From Pseudarthrobacter sulfonivorans (GTDB taxonomy: Bacteria > Actinomycetota > Actinomycetes > Actinomycetales > Micrococcaceae), in NCBI RefSeq assembly GCF_001484605.1, contig NZ_CP013747.1, positions 1,860,001 to 1,924,000 of the forward strand: DNA of 64,000 nt, given 5' to 3'. Made by a program: the position numbers and the translations under genes. Below, one piece after another: positions 25,626 through 32,768 of the stretch. Positions within the stretch are counted from its first letter, which is position 1. Each line of letters opens with the position of its first letter. The notes below the pieces were generated by a model. It did no database searches. It was not told where the DNA came from and saw only the letters and a program-made list of their open reading frames with translations.

Positions 25626-25682
25626 GACACGCAAAAGGCCTGGCGACACCGAATTCGGGTGTCGCCAGGCCTTTTGCGTGTC
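25626..25682. repeat. large intergenic palindrome, 25-bp perfect arms
   Basis: Perfect 25-bp arms (25626-25650 and 25658-25682) surround a 7-nt loop containing GAATTC. A weaker outer pair, GACGCGCA near 25607 and TGCGCGTC near 25694, nests it. It lies between convergent ligD and a small minus-strand gene, can fold as a terminator in both directions, and has a different arm sequence from the palindromes at 5800, 32696 and 38569. Confidence 0.85.
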
Positions 25683-25717
25683 GCCAGGTCAGATGCGCGT
25701 CGTCAGCGAGGGTGTTC

Positions 25718-25978
25718 CTAGGACGAGTGCGGCATCTGCGGGCGTCCGGTACGGTGCACGGCCGTCACTGCAGCTTCCTGGCCCACGCGGCCGTGGCCTG
25801 CACCCCGCTCTTTGGGGTGCCGGCGCTTGCCGTTTCCGTCCGGCCAGTGGCGTTCGCCAACCATCGCCGTAGTCACCGCAATGGTGGCCGGGTCCGGCAT
25901 GGACGGGGTGTCCATGGCTGCCGCGAGATGGTCCGCGACCTCCGGTTCGATCTTTGTTCCAGCATGTTTTTCAGCCAT
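25718..25978 (-). CDS. small hypothetical protein, His/Gly-rich tail
   Basis: An 86-aa protein (from the ATG at 25978, preceded by AAGGAAG) whose first 45 residues are ordered-looking (MAEKHAGTKIEPEVADHLAAAM, then DPATIAVTTAMVGERHW). The rest is a basic, Gly/His/Arg-rich tail. No domain is recognised. An in-frame ATG 18 nt further upstream overlaps the Shine-Dalgarno and was not used. Moderate confidence that it is translated. Confidence 0.5.
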   Translation of the reverse strand: MAEKHAGTKIEPEVADHLAAAMDTPSMPDPATIAVTTAMVGERHWPDGNGKRRHPKERGAGHGRVGQEAAVTAVHRTGRPQMPHSS

Positions 25979-26049
25979 TTTTTCTTCCTTCCGCAATGAA
26001 ATGAAGTGGTTACCAATAGTAGGTCTGGCGTGCTGTCCTGGCGCTTGAT

Positions 26050-26262
26050 TTACCAGCGGACCTTCTTCTCTGCCGGGCCCTGCTTGCCGCTGACATGCGT
26101 GGGCTTGTGGTTCTTGCCGACGCTCTGCAGCCCGGAGTCGCCGCCCCTGGATTTGCTGGCCAGCATGGCCCGCTGCGCTTCGGTCAGCCCGGCCCGGATG
26201 CCCTTGGCTTCGGCGTCGTCCTGCGCGGATTCGGGTTGGCTGGGAGTGTTGTTTTCAGTCAT
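26050..26262 (-). CDS. small hydrophilic hypothetical protein
   Basis: A 70-aa protein with an acidic N-terminus and a basic C-terminus (KNHKPTHVSGKQGPAEKKVRW) and no hydrophobic segment; it is probably disordered. AAAGG lies upstream of the ATG. Similar charged small proteins appear at 1040 and 25718 in this window and may be part of the general stress complement of these bacteria, which is inference. Confidence 0.55.
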   Translation of the reverse strand: MTENNTPSQPESAQDDAEAKGIRAGLTEAQRAMLASKSRGGDSGLQSVGKNHKPTHVSGKQGPAEKKVRW

Positions 26263-26753
26263 TTGGTGGAACCTTTCTGAGGAGAATCAGTGTGTCTGAC
26301 GAGATCAGCATGGACGGGGCCGGTGGTACCAGGCCGCAGGCGTCCGCCTACTCAAAAATCAGTGTTCCCATGAATCAACAATAGGCAGTTTCAGGCTCGG
26401 TTGTGAACCCCCGGTTTCCGGCCTGTACATGGGGCCGGGTGGCGGCCGGAACTGGCGCCCGGATGGCCGTGGCGGCTGTCACTTTTCCGCGCGAATCAGG
26501 GGAAAAATGGCGCAAAAAAGGGGTCGTGAACAAAAAGATTCCGTAACGATGGGCCCGAACCGCCCGAATCCCAATGATGACGGGGCGAGAGCAGCCAAAA
26601 GAAATCCTTGAAAACCGGTGGAAACCCTCTCTAAGGAAGGCACTTTACGGTATAAAACTCTCATTTGCCATGGAAACCGCGTAAAATTGAAGGCCTGCCC
26701 AGAGCGGGGCAGCTACAAGTCGCAAGCAAATGACCTCCATAGGAGTCGCCCAA
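26263..26753. promoter_or_regulatory. 491-bp gap upstream of the MHS transporter
   Basis: I see no convincing gene here. The last 150 bp before the transporter are richer in A/T than the surroundings, with possible -10 boxes TATAAA (26651-26656) and TAAAAT (26682-26687), but no -35 at good spacing for either. The part at 26500-26560 is also A-rich. No palindromic operator stood out. Confidence 0.35.
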
Positions 26754-28352
26754 ATGCCCACAGACCGAAGCACGACCGACTCTTCAGCAGGCGTGAACAA
26801 CGCCAGCCGACCCAACAACGCAGCACCAAATAACGCACTCCCAAGTGCGCGTAAACCGAAGATCCTTGCACGCCGCAGGCTCAAAGAGTCCGACGTGAAT
26901 GTTGTAAACCAGCCCATGCTGAAAAAAGCGCTCGGCGGAACCATCGTGGGTAACACCATGGAGTGGTTCGACGTCGGCGTATTCGGCTACCTGATCACCA
27001 CCATGGGACCTGTCTTCCTTCCCGAGGCCGACAAGTCCGTCCAGACGCTGTTCCTGCTTGGAACGTTCGCTGCCACCTTCATTGCCCGTCCACTCGGCGG
27101 TGTTGTGTTCGGCTGGCTCGGTGACAAGATCGGGCGGCAAAAAGTACTCGCCGCAACACTGATGATTATGGCTGCCAGTACGTTCGCCGTCGGGCTGTTG
27201 CCCGGATACGCCCAGATCGGCATCTGGGCCGCTGCGCTGCTGGTAATCCTGAAGCTTGTACAGGGCTTCTCCACCGGCGGTGAATACGCAGGCGCCACCA
27301 CGTTCGTGAGCGAATACGCCCCGGATAAGCGCCGTGGATTCTTTGCAAGCTTCCTGGACATGGGCAGCTACCTCGGCTTTGCCCTGGGTGCGGCGCTGGT
27401 TTCTGTCCTGCAGCTGACCCTTGGCCAGACAGCCATGGAGGAATGGGCCTGGCGCATACCCTTCCTCATTGCCGGCCCGCTGGGCCTCATCGCCATCTAC
27501 TTCCGGAACAAGATCGAGGAATCCCCTCAGTTCCAGGCCACCCTGGATGCCCAGGAATCCATCGGGCAGGCCGCCGCAGCAGCTGACGTGGACGCCGCCA
27601 AGAGTCCGGTCGGAATCGTCAAGGCCTACTGGCGCTCGCTCATCGTGGCCATGATCCTTGTGGCCGCTGCCAACACCGCCGGGTACGCCTTGACGTCCTA
27701 CATGCCGACGTACCTCACGGAGTCCAAGGGCTACGATCCCGTCCACGGCACACTGCTGACCATCCCCGTGCTGGTCATCATGGCCTTGTGCATCCCGCTG
27801 ACGGGCAAGCTGTCCGACCGCATCGGCCGCCGGCCGGTCCTCTGGATCGGCGCCATCAGCACTGTGGTGCTGGCTACGCCGGCGTTCCTGCTGATCGGCG
27901 TCGGTGACGTCTGGTCCACGCTGGCAGGCCTCTCGCTGATCGCGTTCCCAGTGACGTTCTATGTTGCGAACCTCGCCTCGGCATTGCCCGCACAGTTCCC
28001 GACAGCCAACAGGTACAGCGCCATGGGTATCGCCTACAACTTCGCAGTTGCCATCTTCGGCGGCACCACGCCGTTCATCGTGGCCGCGCTGATCACGGCG
28101 ACCGGCGATGACATGATGCCGGCCTACTACCTCATGGCGACCTCAGCCATCGGGGCTGTGGCCATCTACTTCCTGAAGGAATCAGCCAAGCGTCCGCTGC
28201 CCGGCTCCATGCCCAGCGTGGACACCCAGGCAGAGGCCAAGGAACTCGTGGCCACCCAGGACGAGAACCCGCTGATCGACCTGGCCGACATGCCGTTCGA
28301 ATCCCAGGACGTCACCGATGCCGCGGCTTCCAAAGTTCCGGCCGGAGTCTAA
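26754..28352 (+). CDS. MFS transporter, metabolite:H+ symporter (ProP-like)
   Basis: A 532-aa MHS-family symporter with 12 transmembrane segments. The signatures are GNTMEWFDVGVFGYL in helix 1, ARPLGGVVFGWLGDKIGRQKVL in the first cytoplasmic loop, and QGFSTGGEYAGATTFVSEYAP in helix 4. Relatives carry proline, betaine, citrate or alpha-ketoglutarate with protons. Both termini are long and polar (an Asn/Ala-rich start of about 45 residues and an acidic tail). The start is the ATG at 26754 with TAGGAG 9 nt upstream. The substrate is not determinable here; osmoprotectant uptake is the common role. Confidence 0.87.
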   Translation: MPTDRSTTDSSAGVNNASRPNNAAPNNALPSARKPKILARRRLKESDVNVVNQPMLKKALGGTIVGNTMEWFDVGVFGYLITTMGPVFLPEADKSVQTLFLLGTFAATFIARPLGGVVFGWLGDKIGRQKVLAATLMIMAASTFAVGLLPGYAQIGIWAAALLVILKLVQGFSTGGEYAGATTFVSEYAPDKRRGFFASFLDMGSYLGFALGAALVSVLQLTLGQTAMEEWAWRIPFLIAGPLGLIAIYFRNKIEESPQFQATLDAQESIGQAAAAADVDAAKSPVGIVKAYWRSLIVAMILVAAANTAGYALTSYMPTYLTESKGYDPVHGTLLTIPVLVIMALCIPLTGKLSDRIGRRPVLWIGAISTVVLATPAFLLIGVGDVWSTLAGLSLIAFPVTFYVANLASALPAQFPTANRYSAMGIAYNFAVAIFGGTTPFIVAALITATGDDMMPAYYLMATSAIGAVAIYFLKESAKRPLPGSMPSVDTQAEAKELVATQDENPLIDLADMPFESQDVTDAAASKVPAGV

Positions 28353-28408
28353 GCAACGCATCGGAACAACAAACCGGCCTGACCGGGCCGTCTTGTAGCC
28401 CGCGCTCA

Positions 28409-28458
28409 AAGGCCCGTCCCGCGCGCTTTCCTTGGGGGAAGCACGCAGGGCGGGCCTT
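28409..28458 (+). terminator. imperfect hairpin after the MHS transporter
   Basis: AAGGCCCG (from 28409) pairs with CGGGCCTT (to 28458) and the stem continues with mismatches towards a CCTTGGGG loop. It lies about 55 nt after the transporter stop; there is no clear T run. Confidence 0.55.
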
Positions 28459-28569
28459 AGCCGTGCCCGGCGCCGCCCTTCCGGCCGTGCCCACGCGACG
28501 CCCTGTGACCCAGCTAATGGTGGCCATTCCGGGGTTCTGCTAATTTTCGAACAAGGGCTTGATTGATAG

Positions 28570-29661
28570 GTGGTGTTGGCTGTGCGCAGAGTCATGGTGC
28601 ATGCCCGCACCCTGCACGCTCTGGGCCCGGCGAACAACGACCGGCTCTCGGCCGTTCGGGTTGCCCTCAGCGTGGCAGTGCCCTCCCTGGTGCTCCTGGC
28701 CATCGGCCGTCCCGAGCTGACCATGTACGCGGTATTCGGTGCCCTGACCGGCATGTATGGACGCTCGGAATCCCACCAGCTTCGCCTCAAGCATCAGGCG
28801 CAGGCTGCAGTGGTCCTGGTCAGCGGCATCACGGTAGGCGTGTTCCTGTCCGTCAACCACCTCCACTCCTGGTGGCTGGTGCTGGTTGAGGCCGTGCTGG
28901 CCGGTGCCGGTTCCCTGTTCTCGGACAAGGTGCGGCTCAAGCCGAACGGACCGTTCTTCGGCATCCTGGCACTGGGCGCCTGCGCCTCCGTCCCAACGAA
29001 CGTGCCGTTCCTGACGGCCGTGCTGATCGGTGCGGCCTCTGCCGCGTTCTCGATCCTGGTGGGCTTCGCCGGCTGGCTGCGGGTCCGGGCCTGGCAGGCC
29101 GGTGCCGTGCGGGATGCTCCGCGTCTCAGCGGTGAACTCCGGCAGGCCGCGCTGGTGCACGCCACCCGCTATGTCCTGGCCGTCGGTGTGGCCGGAATCT
29201 GCGGCGTCCTGAGCGGCAGCGGCCACCCGCACTGGGCCATGGCCGCGGCCGCCGTCCCGCTCGCGGGGGCCGACCTGCCCAGCCGCGTCCACCGCGGGAT
29301 CCACCGCATCGTGGGGACGTTCGTCGGTTTGGCGTTGGTCGCCGTCGTACTTTTCCCGGGGCCATTGTCCCCGCTGCAGTATTTCCCCGGCCACACCGCC
29401 GCCGTGCTGGCGCTGCTGGTGATCGCATTCCAGTTCCCCACCGAACTCTTCATGGCGCGGCACTACGGCTGGGCCATGGTCTTCTTCACGCCGGTGATCG
29501 TGCTCATGACGCAGCTTGCCGCGCCCGTGGACCCGGGCTTGCTGGTCACCGAACGCGCGGTGGAGACCTTTGTGGGCGCCGTGATCGGTATCGCCGTGGT
29601 GGTGGCCGTCCGTGCGCCGCGGAGGGCTACTGCTTCGGACGCCGCGGCGGTCCGGACGTAA
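28570..29661 (+). CDS. FUSC-family membrane protein
   Basis: About 363 aa with roughly nine to ten hydrophobic segments in two blocks (IGRPELTMYAVFGALTGMYGR in the first, HWAMAAAAVPLAGADLPSRVHRGIHRIVGTFVGLALVAVV in the second), the FUSC/aromatic-acid-exporter pattern. Relatives export small aromatic acids or fusaric acid. The start is uncertain among closely spaced GTG and TTG codons; 28570 follows a GGTG motif. Its 3' end overlaps the convergent dehydrogenase gene by 35 nt. Confidence 0.75.
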   Translation: MVLAVRRVMVHARTLHALGPANNDRLSAVRVALSVAVPSLVLLAIGRPELTMYAVFGALTGMYGRSESHQLRLKHQAQAAVVLVSGITVGVFLSVNHLHSWWLVLVEAVLAGAGSLFSDKVRLKPNGPFFGILALGACASVPTNVPFLTAVLIGAASAAFSILVGFAGWLRVRAWQAGAVRDAPRLSGELRQAALVHATRYVLAVGVAGICGVLSGSGHPHWAMAAAAVPLAGADLPSRVHRGIHRIVGTFVGLALVAVVLFPGPLSPLQYFPGHTAAVLALLVIAFQFPTELFMARHYGWAMVFFTPVIVLMTQLAAPVDPGLLVTERAVETFVGAVIGIAVVVAVRAPRRATASDAAAVRT

Positions 29662-30394
29662 ACCGCGCCGGCAGCACGCGCGAGATGGCGGCGACCAGTT
29701 TGTAGCGTTTGGTGGGGATCGAAACGCCCTTCCCGCGGGCGTTGTCGGCGAGGCCGTCCCGGACCACCAGGTCCGCCCGCAGCCACAGCCAGCGCGGGGC
29801 GACCGATTTGTCCATGCCCATGCGGTCGTGAAATTCGGTGTGCGTGAATCCGGGGCACAGCGCCGTGACGTGCACGCCTCTCGGTCCGTAGGCCAGGTTG
29901 GCCCAGCGGCTGAAGATGACCTGCCAGCCTTTCGCAGCCGAGTAGCTGCCGCGGTTGGCGAAAGCCGACACGCTGGCAACGTTGATGATCCGGCCGGAGC
30001 GCCGCTCCAGCATCCCCTGCAGGGCAGCATGGCAGAGCTCCATGGGGGTCTGTACGTGCAGGCGAAGGTGCCTTTTCTCGTCCTCCAAGGAATTTTTTTC
30101 GAACGAATGCAGCAGCCCGATCCCCGCATTGTTCACCAGGACTTCAACCGGCCGTGCAGCGTCCGTGAGGCGCCCGACGACGGCGGCCACACCGGCGTCG
30201 TCCGTCAGGTCGGCGGGCAGCACCTCAGTGGAAACGCTGTAATCACGCTCGAGTTCGTCAGCGATCTGCTGGAGCCGGGCGGCGTCGCGGGCCACCAGCA
30301 CCATGTGGTGGCCTTCCTGCGCGAGCTGGCGGGCGAACTCCGCTCCCAGCCCTGCGGTTGCCCCTGTTACGAGCGCCGTGGTGGGTGTTTCCAT
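29627..30394 (-). CDS. short-chain dehydrogenase/reductase
   Basis: A 255-aa classical SDR. The cofactor motif TGATAGLG is at residues 10-17, NNAG near 90, and the active site consists of Ser in NVASVSAF and YSAAK. The C-terminal 40 residues are basic and may cap the substrate pocket. The family includes ketone, sterol and acyl-reductive enzymes, so the substrate is open. No Shine-Dalgarno is seen, but TAGTCT ends 6 nt before the ATG, suggesting a leaderless message. It overlaps the FUSC gene end by 35 nt in convergent orientation. Confidence 0.87.
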   Translation of the reverse strand: METPTTALVTGATAGLGAEFARQLAQEGHHMVLVARDAARLQQIADELERDYSVSTEVLPADLTDDAGVAAVVGRLTDAARPVEVLVNNAGIGLLHSFEKNSLEDEKRHLRLHVQTPMELCHAALQGMLERRSGRIINVASVSAFANRGSYSAAKGWQVIFSRWANLAYGPRGVHVTALCPGFTHTEFHDRMGMDKSVAPRWLWLRADLVVRDGLADNARGKGVSIPTKRYKLVAAISRVLPARFTSGPPRRPKQ

Positions 30395-30412
30395 GCGCCC
30401 AGACTAGCCGTG

Positions 30413-30769
30413 TTACGGCGCCGGCGGCTGGTGCAGGCCGAAGGTTGAGCCCTGATCGTCCTTGCAGAGCTTGAATCTTCCGTACTCCGCCGGGTCCTCG
30501 TCGCCCAGTTCCGCTCTTTCCGTCGAGCCGCCAAGTTCACGCACCCGGGCCAGGGCGGCGTCCATGTCGTCCACCCGGAAGAACAGGTAAGGCACCGCGC
30601 CCTTGTCTCCGCCGTGCAGCCCGCCGGGGATGCCGGGGGTGCCGATTATGGACCCGCCCTCGTCGGACGGTCCGGGGCTGAAGTCCCAGCCGAAGAGCGC
30701 GCCGTAGAACGCCCTGCCCCGTTCGGGATCTTCGACGCCGATTTCAAAGAACGCTGGTTCGCCGGCCAT
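30413..30769 (-). CDS. VOC-family (glyoxalase/bleomycin resistance-like) protein
   Basis: A 118-aa vicinal-oxygen-chelate protein (FFEIGVEDPERGRAFYGALFGWDF, then FRVDDMDAALARVRELGG and YGRFKLCKDDQGSTFGL) with the two beta-alpha-beta-beta-beta halves of the fold. Members bind a metal and act on or sequester small molecules. AAGGAG lies before the ATG. It is upstream of the SDR gene on the same strand, 18 nt from its start; that gene has its own promoter signal. Confidence 0.8.
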   Translation of the reverse strand: MAGEPAFFEIGVEDPERGRAFYGALFGWDFSPGPSDEGGSIIGTPGIPGGLHGGDKGAVPYLFFRVDDMDAALARVRELGGSTERAELGDEDPAEYGRFKLCKDDQGSTFGLHQPPAP

Positions 30770-30899
30770 GGCTTCTCCTTGTCTCGTGGGGTCAGGCGGG
30801 TCGAGTGCGGTCCATCGGACGACCCCACCCTAGACCTGCCCGGCACCCCGGTCCAGAGCCAGCCTGCCGTTCAGAGTTCGGAAAAAAGTCCTGGGTTTG

Positions 30900-30926
30900 T
30901 GTCGATCCGGTCTCGCGCCGTTCGAC
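30900..30926 (+). promoter_or_regulatory. ECF42-type promoter upstream of the DGPF gene
   Basis: TGTCGA (30900-30905) and CGAC (30923-30926) are separated by 17 bp, about 50 nt before the DGPF start. Published work on the ECF42 sigma factor group describes TGTCGA at -35 and a CGA/TC-type -10, so this site would be read by the sigma factor encoded two genes downstream, closing an autoregulatory loop. Confidence 0.7.
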
Positions 30927-30977
30927 CTATGGATGAGAAGGTCGAAGGGCGACCTTCCACAAACCAAGGAGTACGTG

Positions 30978-31397
30978 ATGGCCAAGTACATGTTGATTAT
31001 GCGGGAAACCGAAGAGTCCCTCGCGAAGTTCACGGACGTCGACTTCGACGAGGCGATGAACGCCATGGGCAAGTTCAATGACGAACTGATCCACGCCGGC
31101 GTCCTGCTGGCGGCCGAGGGCCTGGAGGATCCGAAGGAGGGCGTTGTGGTCGACTTCACCGGCGAAACACCGGTGGTCACCGACGGCCCCTACGGAGAAA
31201 CCAAGGAACTGTTCGGCGGCTTCTACATCCTCGATGTGGCGTCGAAGCAGGAAGCCATCGAGTGGGCGAAGCGGGCGCCGCTCACGGCCGGCCGCAAGAC
31301 CGAAATCCGCCGCGTGCCCACCATCGACGAGTTCCCGCAGGACAACGAATGGATCCAGAAGGAACGCGCCTGGCGCGAGCAGACCGGGCAGCTGTGA
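30978..31397 (+). CDS. DGPF/YCII-domain protein, partner of the ECF42 sigma factor
   Basis: A 139-aa protein with the hallmark GPYGETKELFGGFYILDVASKQEAIEWAKRAP of the DGPF (YCII-related) family. These proteins are encoded next to ECF42 sigma factors and are usually their main target. The role is not known; they may be small-molecule-binding enzymes. The start is the ATG at 30978, with AAGGAG before it. It is followed 21 nt later by the sigma factor gene and preceded by an ECF42-type promoter. Confidence 0.9.
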   Translation: MAKYMLIMRETEESLAKFTDVDFDEAMNAMGKFNDELIHAGVLLAAEGLEDPKEGVVVDFTGETPVVTDGPYGETKELFGGFYILDVASKQEAIEWAKRAPLTAGRKTEIRRVPTIDEFPQDNEWIQKERAWREQTGQL

Positions 31398-31418
31398 CCG
31401 GGTAGCGCTGACCCGACG

Positions 31419-32666
31419 GTGAGTGGTGCTGAGGCGCGGGGCGCCGTCGAGGCGGTGTGGCGGATGGAGTCTGCCCGCATCGTCGGCGCCCTGGCCCGCT
31501 ATACAGGCGACTTCCCGCTGGCCGAGGATCTCGCCCAGGAGGCCCTCGCCGAGGCACTCGTCTCGTGGTCCGTCAACGGTGTACCCGCCGAACCCGCCGG
31601 CTGGCTCCTCACCACAGGCCGCCGTCGTGCGATTGATACGTTCCGGCGGCGGGCGGCGCGGGACGAAAAGTACGCCCTGCTGGCCAGCGACCTCGCGGCG
31701 GAGGAGCCAGGAGCGGACGCCTTGTTCGACCCCGAGGCGATCGACGACGACGTGCTCGCCCTGATGTTCATCTCCTGCCATCCGGTGCTGGCCAAGGAAG
31801 CCCGGATCGCGTTGACGCTGCGCGTAGTGGGCGGCCTGGGCAGCGACGAGATTGCCAAGGCTTTCCTGGTCCCGGTGGCGACGATCCAGGCACGCATCAC
31901 CCGTGCCAAGAAGACGCTGGCCGCCGCGCAGGTGCCTTTCGCGGTGCCTGAGCCGCACGAGCGGGCTGAACGGCTCGGCTCGGTGCTCAACGTCATCTAC
32001 CTGATCTTCACGGAGGGCTCGTTTGCCTCGGGCGGCGCGGAGTGGATCCGCACGGACCTGGCCGGCGAAGCCCGCCGCCTTGCCCGGGTGCTGGTGCAGA
32101 TCTCGCCGGAGCCCGAGGTGTTCGGGCTGATTGCGCTGATGGAACTTACCGCTGCGCGGTTCCCGGCCCGGCTCGACGCGTCGGGCCGCCCGGTGCTTCT
32201 GGAAGACCAGGACCGACGGCGGTGGGACCAGGCCGCGATCCGGCGCGGACGTGCGGCGCTGGCGCGGGCCGCGGGATCCGGACGCGGGTTGGGTGCGTAC
32301 GGTCTCCAGGCTTCCATCGCTGAGTGCCACGCGGTGGCTCATTCGGTTGCCGAGACGGACTGGCAGCGGATCGTCATCCTCTACGAAGCCCTCGGCCGGC
32401 TGGCCCCGTCCCCCGTCATCGAACTCAACCGAGCGGTCGCCGTCGCGATGGCCTCCGGCCCGGCGGACGGACTGGAGCTGGTGGAGGCGATCGCCGCACG
32501 CGGAGAACTGGCGGGCTCGCACCTTCTTCCCGCGGTCCGTGGCGAGATGCTCACCCGGCTCGGCAGGCGCGACGACGCACGGTCCGCACTCCTGCAGGCC
32601 GTGGCGCTGTGCGGGAACGCCGCCGAGCGCGCGGTGCTGCAGCGCAAGGTGGACGAGCTCAGCTGA
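31419..32666 (+). CDS. ECF42-group RNA polymerase sigma factor
   Basis: A 415-aa protein. The N-terminal third holds sigma regions 2 (ESARIVGALARYTGDFPLAEDLAQEALAEAL and AIDTFRRRAARDEK) and 4 (ALTLRVVGGLGSDEIAKAFLVPVATIQARITRAKKTL). The remaining 230 residues form the long TPR-like C-terminal extension of the ECF42 group (LDASGRPVLLEDQDRRRWDQ, then SPVIELNRAVAVAMASGP). ECF42 factors have no anti-sigma factor and are thought to be controlled through this extension. GTG start. It is co-transcribed with the DGPF gene. Confidence 0.9.
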   Translation: MSGAEARGAVEAVWRMESARIVGALARYTGDFPLAEDLAQEALAEALVSWSVNGVPAEPAGWLLTTGRRRAIDTFRRRAARDEKYALLASDLAAEEPGADALFDPEAIDDDVLALMFISCHPVLAKEARIALTLRVVGGLGSDEIAKAFLVPVATIQARITRAKKTLAAAQVPFAVPEPHERAERLGSVLNVIYLIFTEGSFASGGAEWIRTDLAGEARRLARVLVQISPEPEVFGLIALMELTAARFPARLDASGRPVLLEDQDRRRWDQAAIRRGRAALARAAGSGRGLGAYGLQASIAECHAVAHSVAETDWQRIVILYEALGRLAPSPVIELNRAVAVAMASGPADGLELVEAIAARGELAGSHLLPAVRGEMLTRLGRRDDARSALLQAVALCGNAAERAVLQRKVDELS

Positions 32667-32695
32667 CCCGGGGGTGGGCCGCGGTCCAGCACCGA

Positions 32696-32750
32696 GCGCG
32701 AACGGACACTTGAGGCCCCGCCGCGCAGGGCCTCAAGTGTCCGTTCGCGC
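32696..32750. repeat. intergenic palindrome, 23-bp perfect arms (family copy 1)
   Basis: Perfect 23-bp arms (32696-32718 and 32728-32750) with a 9-nt loop lie between the convergent ECF42 and desD genes. The left arm, which begins GCGCGAACGGACACTTGAGG, is identical over all 23 bases to the left arm of the element at 38569. It may terminate transcription from both sides, but the repeated sequence indicates a mobile or selected repeat family. Confidence 0.9.
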
Positions 32751-32768
32751 CAGATCAACTGCGTTGGA

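Noticed and set aside
26429..26611. A 60-aa plus-strand open frame before the MHS transporter
   Set aside because: Gly/Arg/Asn-rich with no ribosome-binding site and no recognisable pattern.
28540..30129. A 529-aa minus-strand open frame across the FUSC gene
   Set aside because: Crosses a real membrane protein gene on the other strand and has low-complexity composition with no domain.
30927..32522. A 531-aa minus-strand open frame opposite the DGPF and ECF42 genes
   Set aside because: Shadow frame; the plus-strand genes have full family signatures and ribosome-binding or promoter signals.
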